DNA from: Acidovorax sp. FHTAMBA
Lineage (GTDB): Bacteria > Pseudomonadota > Gammaproteobacteria > Burkholderiales > Burkholderiaceae_C
Length of the DNA stretch: 64,000 nucleotides
Reading direction: 5' to 3'
Assembly: GCF_038958875.1 (NCBI RefSeq)
Contig: NZ_CP152407.1
Location: forward strand, 3,479,501 to 3,543,500
Each line of letters starts with the position of its first letter. The stretch's first letter is position 1. Under the pieces are notes generated by a model. That model did no database searches. It saw only the letters and a list, made by a program, of their open reading frames with translations, and had not been told where the DNA came from. Below, piece by piece: positions 24,831-34,374 of this stretch. Position numbers and translations under genes: made by a program.

Positions 24831-25535
24831 ATGGCAAAACGCACCTTCCAAATCTACCGCTACGATCCTGACAAGGACGCCAAGCCCTACATGCAGACCG
24901 TCGAAGTGGAACTCGACGGCAGCGAACGCATGCTGCTGGACGCCCTGATGAAGCTCAAGGCGCAAGACCCCACCCTGTCGTTCCGTCGCTCCTGCCGCGA
25001 AGGTGTCTGTGGCTCGGATGCCATGAACATCAACGGCAAGAATGGCCTGGCCTGCCTGACCAACATGAACACGCTGCCCGGCACCGTGGTCCTGAAGCCC
25101 CTGCCCGGCCTGCCAGTCATCCGCGACCTGATCGTGGACATGACGCAGTTCTTCAAGCAGTACAACTCCATCAAGCCGTACCTCATCAACGACAACGTAC
25201 CGCCCGAAACCGAGCGCCTGCAGTCGCCCGAGGAGCGCGAAGAGCTCAACGGCCTGTACGAGTGCATCCTGTGTGCCAGCTGCTCCACCAGCTGCCCCAG
25301 CTTCTGGTGGAACCCCGACAAGTTCGTGGGCCCCGCCGGTCTGCTGCAGGCCTACCGCTTCATCGCCGACAGCCGCGACGAAGCCACCACGGAGCGCCTC
25401 GATAACCTGGAAGACCCGTACCGCCTGTTCCGCTGCCACACCATCATGAACTGCGTGGACGTGTGCCCCAAGGGCCTGAACCCCACCCGGGCGATTGGCA
25501 AGATCAAGGAACTGATGGTGCGTCGCGCCATCTGA
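24831..25535 (+). CDS. sdhB: Succinate dehydrogenase iron-sulfur subunit
   Basis: 234 residues, carries electrons from FAD to quinone. [2Fe-2S] ligands in RSCREGVCGSDAMNINGKNG...C, [4Fe-4S] ligands in CILCASCSTSCPSF, and [3Fe-4S] ligands in CHTIMNCVDVCPKGLNP. Full length. Strong GGAG ribosome binding site. Precedes sdhE. Confidence 0.99.
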   Translation: MAKRTFQIYRYDPDKDAKPYMQTVEVELDGSERMLLDALMKLKAQDPTLSFRRSCREGVCGSDAMNINGKNGLACLTNMNTLPGTVVLKPLPGLPVIRDLIVDMTQFFKQYNSIKPYLINDNVPPETERLQSPEEREELNGLYECILCASCSTSCPSFWWNPDKFVGPAGLLQAYRFIADSRDEATTERLDNLEDPYRLFRCHTIMNCVDVCPKGLNPTRAIGKIKELMVRRAI

Positions 25536-25553
25536 CCGCGGACCACGACCGTC

Positions 25554-25874
25554 ATGGGTGCCACCGTCACCACCGCCCCCTCGGCAGCCTCGCCGCTGCT
25601 GACGGAACGCGAACTCAGCAAGCTGCACTGGCGCTGCCGGCGTGGTTTGCTGGAAAACGATCTGTTCATCGAACAGTTCTTTGCACGTTTCGAGCCCGAA
25701 CTGAACCAGCGCCACGCCCAGGGCCTTGCCGCCCTGATGGACCTTGCGGACAACGACCTCCTGGACTTGCTGCTGTGCCGCAAGGAACCCGACGAGGCGC
25801 TGGACGCGCCCGAGGTGCATGAAGTGCTGGGCATGCTGCGGCGAAGCGGCGGCACCCCCGTGCTGGCGGCCTGA
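25554..25874 (+). CDS. sdhE: FAD assembly factor SdhE
   Basis: 106 residues. SdhE promotes covalent flavinylation of SdhA. The key RGxxE motif is present in WRCRRGLLENDLFIEQFFARF. Slightly long at the N-terminus (about 18 extra residues, ATVTTAPSAASPLL). It lies between sdhB and gltA, the usual place in betaproteobacteria. Confidence 0.95.
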   Translation: MGATVTTAPSAASPLLTERELSKLHWRCRRGLLENDLFIEQFFARFEPELNQRHAQGLAALMDLADNDLLDLLLCRKEPDEALDAPEVHEVLGMLRRSGGTPVLAA

Positions 25875-25952
25875 CAAGCGGGTTCCCCCGCTCTGAAAAG
25901 CCCCCAGCCCCACCCGACCGGATGATCATCGGCAAACCTAAGGAAAGTAACA

Positions 25953-27263
<1,311 letters not shown>

Positions 27264-27301
27264 TCGGTACGGCGCCCCGCGCGCCGTCCACACCATCAAA
27301 G

Positions 27302-27330
27302 CCCGCAGGCAGTGCCTGCGGGTTTTTTTT
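27302..27330 (+). terminator. Rho-independent terminator after gltA
   Basis: Perfect 10-bp stem CCCGCAGGCA / TGCCTGCGGG with minimal loop, followed by eight T. It ends the sdhCDAB-sdhE-gltA transcript. Confidence 0.95.
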
Positions 27331-27367
27331 ATGGGCCATCGGCTGCGAGCTCGTACAAGCAACCGAA

Positions 27368-27382
27368 TACTCCCCCTGAGTA
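27368..27382. promoter_or_regulatory. FrmR-type operator 1
   Basis: TACTCCCCCTGAGTA: inverted repeat TACTC/GAGTA around a C-run. TACT-(G/C-tract)-AGTA is the recognised site type of the RcnR/FrmR/CsoR family. Located 98 bp upstream of frmR. Confidence 0.75.
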
Positions 27383-27386
27383 ACTG

Positions 27387-27430
27387 GCATTTTGATACCC
27401 CCAGCGCAAACAGAATAAGCGCTGGTCTTT
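27387..27430 (+). repeat. Hairpin repeat, degenerate copy within the frm promoter
   Basis: 'gcattttgata', then CCAGCGC (27401-27407) and GCGCTGG (27419-27425) around an 11-nt loop. The flanks and stem match the intergenic repeat family, with a rearranged loop. It lies exactly between the two FrmR-type operators. Confidence 0.65.
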
Positions 27431-27432
27431 TA

Positions 27433-27447
27433 TACTGCCACCCAGTA
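27433..27447. promoter_or_regulatory. FrmR-type operator 2 over the -10 element
   Basis: TACTGCCACCCAGTA: inverted repeat TACTG/CAGTA. It overlaps TATACT (27431-27436), a good -10 hexamer, so a bound repressor would block polymerase. 33 bp upstream of frmR. Confidence 0.75.
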
Positions 27448-27479
27448 CACCACAGTGAACGCCCAGCCGCCACTTGCCC

Positions 27480-27746
27480 ATGCCCCACACTGCCGAAGAC
27501 AAACAACGCGCCATCACCCGCCTTCGCCGCATCAAGGGCCAGGCCGAGGCGCTGGAGCGCGCGGTGCAAGCAGGCCGTGACTGCGCCCCCATCCTGCAGC
27601 AGCTGGCGGCCATGCGAGGCGCCGTGCACGGGCTGATGGCCGACCTGCTGGACAGCCATGTGCGCGAGACGCTGGCGGAAAAACCGGCACCCTCGCAGAC
27701 AGCGATCGACGAGACACTGGCCCTGCTGCGCTCTTACCTCAAATAG
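27480..27746 (+). CDS. frmR: Formaldehyde-responsive repressor FrmR
   Basis: 88-residue all-helical DUF156 (CsoR/RcnR/FrmR) repressor. ATG 27480 gives MPHTAEDKQRAITRLRRIKG; with Met removed, Pro2 is the N-terminus and Cys35 lies in AGRDCAPIL. In E. coli FrmR, Pro2 and Cys35 are cross-linked by formaldehyde, so sensing is probably conserved. An in-frame TTG two codons earlier would destroy this N-terminus, which decides the start. Two TACT-N7-AGTA operators lie upstream. The frmA gene follows after 47 bp. Confidence 0.95.
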   Translation: MPHTAEDKQRAITRLRRIKGQAEALERAVQAGRDCAPILQQLAAMRGAVHGLMADLLDSHVRETLAEKPAPSQTAIDETLALLRSYLK

Positions 27747-27793
27747 ACCGAAACCCCCACCCCATCTACCCGACTGACCGAAAGGACCACCCC

Positions 27794-28909
27794 ATGAAAT
27801 CCCGCGCCGCCGTAGCCTTCAAAGCCGGAGAACCCCTGCAGATCGTCGAAATCGACGTGGCCCCGCCCAAAAAGGGCGAAGTCCTCATCCGGATCACCGA
27901 CACCGGTGTGTGCCACACCGACGCCTTCACCCTGAGCGGCGAGGACCCCGAAGGACTTTTCCCCGTCGTGCTCGGCCATGAAGGCGCAGGCATCGTGGTG
28001 GAAGTGGGCGAAGGCGTGACCAGCGTGAAGCCCGGCGACCATGTGATCCCGCTCTACACCGCCGAATGTGGCGAGTGCCTGTTTTGCAAGAGCGGCAAGA
28101 CCAACCTGTGCGTGGCCGTGCGCGCCACGCAGGGCAAGGGCGTGATGCCCGACGGCACCACGCGCTTTTCCTACAACGGCCAGCCCATCTACCACTACAT
28201 GGGCTGCAGCACGTTCAGCGAATACACGGTGGTGGCCGAGGTGTCGCTCGCCAAGGTCAACCCCGATGCCAACCCCGAGCAGGTCTGCCTGCTGGGCTGC
28301 GGCGTGACCACGGGCCTGGGCGCCGTGAAGAACACCGCCAAGGTGCAAGAGGGCGACACCGTGGCCGTGTTTGGCCTCGGCGGCATTGGCCTGGCCGTGA
28401 TCCAGGGCGCCAAGCTGGCCAAGGCCGGGCGCATCATCGCCATCGACACCAATCCGTCCAAGTTCGACCTGGCCAAGGTGTTCGGCGCCACCGACTGCGT
28501 GAACCCCAAGGACTTCGACAAGCCGATCCAGCAAGTCATCGTGGAGATGACGACATGGGGCGTGGACCACAGCTTCGAGTGCATCGGCAACGTGAACGTG
28601 ATGCGCGCGGCACTGGAATGCGCGCACCGCGGCTGGGGCCAGAGCGTGATCATTGGCGTGGCGGGCGCGGGCCAGGAGATCAGCACCCGCCCCTTCCAGC
28701 TTGTCACCGGCCGCAAGTGGCTGGGCACGGCGTTTGGCGGCGTCAAGGGCCGCAGCGAGCTGCCCGGCATGGTCGAAGACGCCATGGCCGGCAAGATCCA
28801 GCTCGCGCCGTTTGTCACGCACACCATGGGCCTCAAGGACATCAACGAGGCGTTTGACCTGATGCACGAAGGCAAGTCGATCCGCTCGGTTGTCAAATAC
28901 GCCGCCTGA
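27794..28909 (+). CDS. frmA: S-(hydroxymethyl)glutathione dehydrogenase / class III alcohol dehydrogenase
   Basis: 371 residues; oxidises S-hydroxymethylglutathione to S-formylglutathione in glutathione-dependent formaldehyde removal. Catalytic zinc ligands in GVCHTDAF and LGHEGAG, structural zinc in CGECLFCKSGKTNLC, NAD fold in VAVFGLGGIGLAVIQGAKLA. Known as adhC in some annotations. Second gene of frmR-frmA-fghA. Confidence 0.97.
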   Translation: MKSRAAVAFKAGEPLQIVEIDVAPPKKGEVLIRITDTGVCHTDAFTLSGEDPEGLFPVVLGHEGAGIVVEVGEGVTSVKPGDHVIPLYTAECGECLFCKSGKTNLCVAVRATQGKGVMPDGTTRFSYNGQPIYHYMGCSTFSEYTVVAEVSLAKVNPDANPEQVCLLGCGVTTGLGAVKNTAKVQEGDTVAVFGLGGIGLAVIQGAKLAKAGRIIAIDTNPSKFDLAKVFGATDCVNPKDFDKPIQQVIVEMTTWGVDHSFECIGNVNVMRAALECAHRGWGQSVIIGVAGAGQEISTRPFQLVTGRKWLGTAFGGVKGRSELPGMVEDAMAGKIQLAPFVTHTMGLKDINEAFDLMHEGKSIRSVVKYAA

Positions 28910-28933
28910 GCCGCAGTGAAGAGCGTTTGAGGC

Positions 28934-28984
28934 CAAATTGGCCTCCAGCGCTTATCCATCAAGCGCCAACAGCTACTATTTTCA
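28934..28984 (-). repeat. Hairpin repeat, copy 4, reversed flanks
   Basis: Left flank 'ccaaattggcc', stem CCAGCGCTT / AAGCGCCaa around ATCCATC, right flank 'agctactatttt'. The flanks are inverted relative to copy 1. It lies between frmA and fghA, inside the presumed operon. Confidence 0.88.
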
Positions 28985-28994
28985 GAGCACCACC

Positions 28995-29867
28995 ATGACC
29001 ATCTCCCTGGATCTGCTCAGCAGCCACACCTGCTTTGGCGGCGAGCAGCGCTTTTACCAGCACGCCTCGGCCGAGATCGGCCTGCCAATGAAGTTCTCGG
29101 TGTACCTGCCGCCCCAGGCCGCACAAGGCCCGGTGCCTGCGGTGCTGTACCTGGCGGGCCTGACCTGTAACGAAGAAACCTTCATGACCAAGGCCGGTGC
29201 CCAGCGCATGGCGGCCGAACTGGGCCTGGCCCTGGTTGCGCCCGACACCAGCCCGCGCGGCCCGCAGGTGGAGTCGCTGCCCGGCGCCACCGCCAGCTGG
29301 GATTTCGGCATCGGCGCGGGCTTTTACCTCGACGCCACGCAGGAGCCCTGGCGCACCCACTGGCGCATGGAGAGCTACATCGTGCGCGAGCTGCTGCCGC
29401 TGCTCGCACAGCACCTGCCCGTGGACGGCGAGCGCATCGGCATCTTCGGCCACTCGATGGGCGGGCACGGCGCGCTCACGCTGGCCCTGCGCCACCCAGG
29501 GCAGTTCAAGACCGTGTCGGCCTTGGCCCCCATCTGCGCGCCCACCCAGTGCCCGTGGGGCGAGAAAGCCTTCACCGGCTACCTGGGCGCAGACCGCACC
29601 GCCTGGCAGGAGCATGACACCACCGTGCTCATGCAAAACCAGCCCATCGCGCCCTATCCCGCCGGCATCCTCATCGACCAGGGCATGAGCGACAAATTCC
29701 TGGCCGAGCAGCTGCACCCGCACCTGCTGGAAGAAGCCTGCGCCGCCATCGGCCAGCCACTCACCCTGCGCCGCCACGCGGGGTACGACCACGGCTACTA
29801 CTTTGTGCAGACCTTCATGGCCGAGCACCTTCAGCACCACGCCCGGGGGCTTTTGCAGCAGCGCTGA
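28995..29867 (+). CDS. fghA: S-formylglutathione hydrolase
   Basis: 290 residues, esterase D family. Hydrolyses S-formylglutathione to formate and glutathione, the step after FrmA. Nucleophile in FGHSMGGHGALTLALR, acid Asp in LIDQGMSDKFL, His in GYDHGYYFVQTF. Start ATG 28995 lies just after a hairpin repeat; the ribosome binding site is weak, so translation may depend on the operon. Confidence 0.96.
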   Translation: MTISLDLLSSHTCFGGEQRFYQHASAEIGLPMKFSVYLPPQAAQGPVPAVLYLAGLTCNEETFMTKAGAQRMAAELGLALVAPDTSPRGPQVESLPGATASWDFGIGAGFYLDATQEPWRTHWRMESYIVRELLPLLAQHLPVDGERIGIFGHSMGGHGALTLALRHPGQFKTVSALAPICAPTQCPWGEKAFTGYLGADRTAWQEHDTTVLMQNQPIAPYPAGILIDQGMSDKFLAEQLHPHLLEEACAAIGQPLTLRRHAGYDHGYYFVQTFMAEHLQHHARGLLQQR

Positions 29868-29957
29868 TGTACGCCGGATGCCCGCCACCGGGCAGGCCCG
29901 TGAAGCGTGGAGCGGGGTGTTAATGCAGGCTTAAGTCTGGGCCGCCACAGTACGCCC

Positions 29958-31703
29958 ATGCCTATGATCCTGCAGCGGCTGCTGCTCCCCCGCCTTGCCC
30001 CGGGCACCCAGCCCTCCCCCGCCTCCGCCGCTAAGCGCCACATCCACCCCCTGTGGGTGGTGGTGTTCATCAGCACCTGGCTGGCCACAGCCTGCAACGT
30101 GCCGCTGTGGCGTGAAGTGGCACAACTGCCCGGCCAGGGCAGCCTGCGCGGGTGGGGCTTTGCCATCGCGTTTGCGTTCATCGTGGCGGCAGGCAACGCC
30201 GCACTGCTGAGCCTGCTGGCCTGGCGCTGGACGCTCAAGCCCGCCGCCGCCTTGCTGGTGGTGATGGCTGCGTTCGGCGCTTATTTCATGCTGGCCTACG
30301 GCGTGGCCATTGATGCCAGCATGCTGACGAACGTGCTGCAGACCGATGTGAAGGAAGCGGGCGACCTGCTCAACTGGCGCATGCTGGCCACCGTGCTCGC
30401 GCTGGCCGTGCCGCCGCTGTGGTGGCTGCTGCGCCGCCCCGTTTTACGGCTGAGCCTGCTGCGCCACGCGGCGCACAACGGGCTGCTGCTGGCAGGTGCC
30501 ATCGCCGTCATCGTGGTGTGCCTGCTGCTGGTGTTCCAGGACTTTGCCTCCACCATGCGCAACCACACCAAGCTGCGTTACCTCATCAACCCACTCAACA
30601 GCGTGTACGCCTTGGGCAACATCGCCACCAAGCCGCTGCGCATGGACACCAGCAAGCTGCTGCCCGTCGGCCGCGATGCGCAACTGGGCGCCAGCTACGC
30701 AGGCCAGGCCAAGCCCCCGCTGCTGGTGCTGGTGCTGGGCGAAACCGGCCGCAGCGACAACTTCGGCATCAACGGCTATGAGCGCAACACCACACCGTTG
30801 CTCGCTGCCCGCACCGACCTGGTCAGCGCCCGCAATGCGTGGTCGTGCGGCACCAGCACCGCCGCATCGGTGCCCTGCATGTTCTCGCACCTGGGCCGCA
30901 CGGGCTACGACGCACGCGCCGCGAACTTCGAAAGCCTGATCGACGTGCTGCACCACGCAGGCCTGGCCGTGCTATGGGTGGACAACCAGTCCGGCTGCAA
31001 AGGCGTGTGCGACCGCGTTGGCGAGACCCTCACCAGCGCGCAAAAAAGCCCGGCGCCAGACCGAGCCCTGTGCACCGGCAGCGAGTGCCTGGACCGCGTG
31101 ATGCTGCAAGACCTGGACACCCGCATCGCCGCCCTGCCCGCCGAGCAGCGCCAGCGCGGCACCGTGGTGGTGCTGCACCAGATGGGTAGCCACGGCCCCG
31201 CGTACTACAAACGCTCGGCGCCCGACAACAAGAAGTTTGGCCCCGAATGCACGTCCACGTCCTTGCAGGAATGCGATCGCCAGCAGGTCGTCAACGCCTA
31301 CGACAACAGCATCGTCGAGACCGACCAGTTTCTCGATTCAGTGCTTAAATGGCTTGCAACGCAAGACAGACAAGCGCAGACAGCTATGGTTTACGTAGCA
31401 GATCATGGTGAATCACTGGGCGAGAACAACCTCTACCTGCACGGTCTGCCGTACTCCATGGCCCCCGACGTGCAAAAGCATGTGCCATGGATCACCTGGC
31501 TCTCGCCCGCCATGCAGGCGCGCACCCAGGTGGCCACCGGCTGCCTGCAGCACGATCTGGCCGAGCGGCGCATCACGCACGACAACTACTTTCACTCGGT
31601 GCTAGGCTTGCTGGACGTAAAGACCGGCGCCTACAACCCCGACCTGGACATGTACGCGGCGTGCAGGCACGCGTCAGCGGCCAAGCCAAAAGCTGCGGGC
31701 TGA
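29958..31703 (+). CDS. eptA: Lipid A phosphoethanolamine transferase (EptA family)
   Basis: About 581 residues. Five N-terminal membrane helices (about 30-190) and a periplasmic alkaline-phosphatase-like domain. Zinc and catalytic positions: LVLGETGRSDNFGINGYERN, WSCGTSTAASVPCMFSHLGR (nucleophile Thr), VADHGESLGENNLYLHGLPY. Cysteines for several disulfides are present (SGCKGVCDRVG, CTGSECLDR, GPECTSTSLQECD). Adds phosphoethanolamine to lipid A, giving resistance to cationic peptides in other bacteria. ATG 29958 or 29964 is preferred to an upstream GTG at 29907. The stretch at 31335-31400 is unusually AT-rich but the protein aligns without insertion. Confidence 0.93.
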   Translation: MPMILQRLLLPRLAPGTQPSPASAAKRHIHPLWVVVFISTWLATACNVPLWREVAQLPGQGSLRGWGFAIAFAFIVAAGNAALLSLLAWRWTLKPAAALLVVMAAFGAYFMLAYGVAIDASMLTNVLQTDVKEAGDLLNWRMLATVLALAVPPLWWLLRRPVLRLSLLRHAAHNGLLLAGAIAVIVVCLLLVFQDFASTMRNHTKLRYLINPLNSVYALGNIATKPLRMDTSKLLPVGRDAQLGASYAGQAKPPLLVLVLGETGRSDNFGINGYERNTTPLLAARTDLVSARNAWSCGTSTAASVPCMFSHLGRTGYDARAANFESLIDVLHHAGLAVLWVDNQSGCKGVCDRVGETLTSAQKSPAPDRALCTGSECLDRVMLQDLDTRIAALPAEQRQRGTVVVLHQMGSHGPAYYKRSAPDNKKFGPECTSTSLQECDRQQVVNAYDNSIVETDQFLDSVLKWLATQDRQAQTAMVYVADHGESLGENNLYLHGLPYSMAPDVQKHVPWITWLSPAMQARTQVATGCLQHDLAERRITHDNYFHSVLGLLDVKTGAYNPDLDMYAACRHASAAKPKAAG

Positions 31704-31815
31704 CGCGGGTCGCATGGGGGGTTTGCCGCGCACGCGCAGTCACATACCGGCACAGGCGCGAGCGGCGCGTGGCGCCATACTCAGGCACCCTCCCACCTGC
31801 CTGATCCGCAAAGCC

Positions 31816-32115
31816 ATGCCGCACACCATCCAGCACCACGACGACGGCGCGCAAGGCGCCTTCTACCTTGAAGAAAATGGACAGCGCCTCGCCGAGATGA
31901 CCTACAGCCGCACCAACGCGACGACGGTCATCGTGGACCACACCGAAGTGGACCCGTCGCTCGGCGGCCAGGGCGTGGGCCGCGAACTGCTGGGCGCGCT
32001 GGTGCAATGGGCGCGCGCAACGCACACCAAGGTGGTCCCGCAATGCCCCTATGTGAAAGCACAGCTGGACAAGGTGGCGGCTTACCGCGACGTGCTGGCT
32101 CTCAGTGCACGCTGA
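31816..32115 (+). CDS. Small GNAT-like N-acetyltransferase
   Basis: 99 residues of the short Gcn5-related (YidJ/NATD1-like, GNAT domain-only) type. Seen: FYLEENGQRLAEMTYSR, DHTEVDPSLGGQGVGRELL (acetyl-CoA loop), and VVPQCPYVKAQL with a conserved Cys. The physiological substrate is unknown. Its last 14 bases overlap the convergent DUF2249 gene. Confidence 0.88.
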   Translation: MPHTIQHHDDGAQGAFYLEENGQRLAEMTYSRTNATTVIVDHTEVDPSLGGQGVGRELLGALVQWARATHTKVVPQCPYVKAQLDKVAAYRDVLALSAR

Positions 32116-32359
32116 AGTCGATCACGATCGCGCCGGGCTCACGCTGCTGGTACTCCACACCAATACGTCCTCCGTAGCGCTGCGCAATCTGTGCCAGCAG
32201 CGGCAAAGGGTCGTGGTCATTGGCAAAGCGCATGGTTTCACCCGGCTGCAGGCTGTCCAGCGCGCCAAAGATGGCAGCGTGCCGAAACCGCTTTGCCACG
32301 CCACGCGCGTCGAATGGGTAGATGGTGGCGGCAGACAGGCCGGGATGGGGTTGCGTCAT
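32102..32359 (-). CDS. DUF2249 protein, first copy
   Basis: 85 residues. GALDSLQPGETMRFANDHDPLPLLAQIAQRYG matches DUF2249, a small TusA-like fold domain repeatedly found beside nitric-oxide and denitrification genes. Its conserved D-H-D-P-L-P-L segment recurs in the second copy at 34375. It lies 42 bp downstream of nsrR on the same strand, so it is probably co-transcribed with the regulator. Biochemical role not established. Confidence 0.88.
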   Translation of the reverse strand: MTQPHPGLSAATIYPFDARGVAKRFRHAAIFGALDSLQPGETMRFANDHDPLPLLAQIAQRYGGRIGVEYQQREPGAIVIDFSVH

Positions 32360-32401
32360 GCAAGCTCCTTGGTTGAAGTTTGAAAAACCTGGCGCTGAGC
32401 G

Positions 32402-32971
32402 TCAGGCACAGGCAATCGGCCCGGCCGCGCGAACGGCGGGCCCTGGTGCCTCGTCACCACAAGGCACCTGCGCGTTGCGCTTTGCCACGCTGGCGGGCTT
32501 GCGAAGACTTTGCGGAAACATCACCGGAGCCTCCCCGGGGAGCATGGCGGGACCGGTGGCCGCAAGGTCGATGGGCTCTGTGATATCGGCCAGGGTCATT
32601 GCATCGAGCTCGTCGAAGTAGGCCTGGAGCGCGGCGCCGAAGAGCCCCTTGAGGCGGCACGTCAACGACAACGTGCACTGGTTGGAGTCGGGGTCAAAAC
32701 ACTCGACCAACCGGAAATCGGTTTCACAGGCGCGCACCACATCCCCGATGCGCAGCTCGGCCGGGGTCTTCAGCAACCGCAGACCACCGCCCCGCCCGCG
32801 CGTGGTGGCCAGCACACCCTGCCGGGCCAGATCGTTGACGATTTTCATCAAATGGTTTCTGGACACCGCGTGGTGCACGGCCAGCTCGCTGATGGTCACC
32901 AGCTGCTGCGGGCGCGCCGCGCAGTACATCAGAACGCGCAGTGTGTAGTCGGTGTACTCAGCAAGTCGCAT
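32402..32971 (-). CDS. nsrR: Rrf2-family NO-sensing repressor NsrR
   Basis: 189 residues. N-terminal MRLAEYTDYTLRVLMYCAAR, winged helix TISELAVHHAVSRNHLMKIV, RGRGGGLRL wing, and the cluster-binding ECFDPDSNQCTLSLTCRLKG (three Cys, C-x7-C-x5-C, lacking the IscR His). This fits NsrR, whose Fe-S cluster is destroyed by NO. A tail of about 45 residues after LADITEPIDLA is longer than usual. Divergent from nnrS, with three NsrR-like half-sites between. IscR or RsrR identity is less likely given the NO-linked neighbours. Confidence 0.9.
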   Translation of the reverse strand: MRLAEYTDYTLRVLMYCAARPQQLVTISELAVHHAVSRNHLMKIVNDLARQGVLATTRGRGGGLRLLKTPAELRIGDVVRACETDFRLVECFDPDSNQCTLSLTCRLKGLFGAALQAYFDELDAMTLADITEPIDLAATGPAMLPGEAPVMFPQSLRKPASVAKRNAQVPCGDEAPGPAVRAAGPIACA

Positions 32972-32982
32972 GGATGTCCCTA

Positions 32983-33032
32983 AAGATGCATGAACTATAT
33001 TCTTTTAAAGATGCTTTGGATATAAGATTCAT
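32983..33032. promoter_or_regulatory. Three NsrR-type half-sites between nsrR and nnrS
   Basis: AAGATGCAT (32983-32991), AAGATGCTT (33008-33016) and AAGATTCAT (33024-33032), all same orientation. The E. coli NsrR consensus is AAGATGCAT, five bases, ATGCATCTT, and half-sites are known to bind. TATAAG at 33021-33026 may be the nnrS -10 element, and the first half-site lies just before the nsrR start, so both directions could be autorepressed. Confidence 0.7.
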
Positions 33033-33091
33033 ATCACGTGCCTATTAAAAGGTTTTTGCAAGGTCCCTCCAACCTGCATTGCCCAACCATC

Positions 33092-34309
33092 ATGTCCAGC
33101 CTGCCCTTGCACACCTCGCCCGCCGAGCCCACCGCAGCGCCACAGCTTTCGGGCTGGCCGCTGCTGAGACTGGGCTTCAGGCCCTTCTACGTGGGGGCAG
33201 CGGCTTTCGCGCTGCTCTCGATTCCGCTGTGGGTGGCCGTGTACCTGGGCCAATGGAATCTGGCCATGGCGCTGCCACCGCTGCTGTGGCACGCGCACGA
33301 AATGCTGTTCGGCTTTGCGGTCGCGGTGATCCTGGGTTTTCTGCTCACTGCGGTCAAAGCCTGGACAGGGCTGGCCACGCCGCGCGGCGCTGCTTTGGGC
33401 GCTCTTGCACTGCTGTGGCTCGCGGCGCGGGTAGCGGCCGTGACGGGGCCCTACACGTTGTATGCCGCGCTGGACCTGGCGTTGCTGCCCCTGGTGGCGG
33501 CGATGCTCACGCGCCTGCTTCTGCGCGCGCGCAACCGGCGCAACCTGCCGCTCGCCGCGATGCTGATGCTGCTCGCCTTGGCCAACGGTGTTTTTCACCT
33601 CGGTCTGATTGGCGTTCTGGATGTCTCCCCGCTGGCCCCTCTGTATGCGGCCCTCGCCCTGATCGTGATGATCGAATGCGTGATTGCAGGCCGGGTGATC
33701 CCGGCGTTCTCCATGAGCGCAACCCCGGGTCTGAAGCTCAAGGTGCGCGCGCCCGTGGAACGGGCCGCGCTGGCGCTGACCGCGCTGGCCTTGCTGCTAT
33801 GGGTGTTTGCTCCGGCAGAGGCAGGCTGGAACATGTTGGGTGGTTTTACATTGGTGCTTGCAGCACTGGCCCAGGTCGGGCGGCTGCTGCAATGGCAGCC
33901 TGCCATCACACGCCATCGCCCGATCCTGTGGATCCTGCACCTGTCGTATGCGTGGATTCCCGTGGGTCTGGCCTTGCTCGCAGCGGCCCGTTTCGGCGTG
34001 CTGAGCATGTCGGCGGGCGTGCATGCCCTGGCCATCGGCGCCACCGGTGGACTCATCATCGGCATGATGACCCGCACCGCCCGTGGCCACACAGGGCGCG
34101 CACTGCAGGTTTCGCGCGCGGAGATTGCAGCGTATGTGCTGGTCATGCTGGCAGCAGCCCTGCGCGTGCTGCTGCCGCTGGCCATGCCGCTCTGGCTGCC
34201 ACTGGCCCTGGTGCTGTCTGCAACGGGCTGGGCGGCGGCCTTTGCAATCTACCTCTTCATCTACACCCCCTGGCTGCTCAAGACACGCTTTGACGGCAAG
34301 GATGGCTGA
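33092..34309 (+). CDS. nnrS: NnrS family haem-copper membrane protein
   Basis: 405 residues, about twelve membrane helices. NnrS proteins contain haem and copper and protect against nitric oxide or nitrosative stress. Seen: RLGFRPFYVGAAAFALLSIP, LPPLLWHAHEMLFGFAVAVI (likely His ligands), and GATGGLIIGMMTRTARGHTG. ATG 33092 is chosen; a GTG at 33038 would start inside the regulatory half-sites. First of a plus-strand group nnrS, DUF2249, fdxA. Confidence 0.95.
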   Translation: MSSLPLHTSPAEPTAAPQLSGWPLLRLGFRPFYVGAAAFALLSIPLWVAVYLGQWNLAMALPPLLWHAHEMLFGFAVAVILGFLLTAVKAWTGLATPRGAALGALALLWLAARVAAVTGPYTLYAALDLALLPLVAAMLTRLLLRARNRRNLPLAAMLMLLALANGVFHLGLIGVLDVSPLAPLYAALALIVMIECVIAGRVIPAFSMSATPGLKLKVRAPVERAALALTALALLLWVFAPAEAGWNMLGGFTLVLAALAQVGRLLQWQPAITRHRPILWILHLSYAWIPVGLALLAAARFGVLSMSAGVHALAIGATGGLIIGMMTRTARGHTGRALQVSRAEIAAYVLVMLAAALRVLLPLAMPLWLPLALVLSATGWAAAFAIYLFIYTPWLLKTRFDGKDG

Positions 34310-34374
34310 GCCCGTTTCTCATCCCGCTCGGCTTTCGAGCCGAATCCTTTACCCCCCAACCCCAGGACATTTCA

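Noticed and set aside
31335..31400. AT-rich patch within eptA that looks like a hairpin-repeat copy
   Set aside because: The encoded protein aligns with EptA here without an insertion, so a repeat insertion is not supported.
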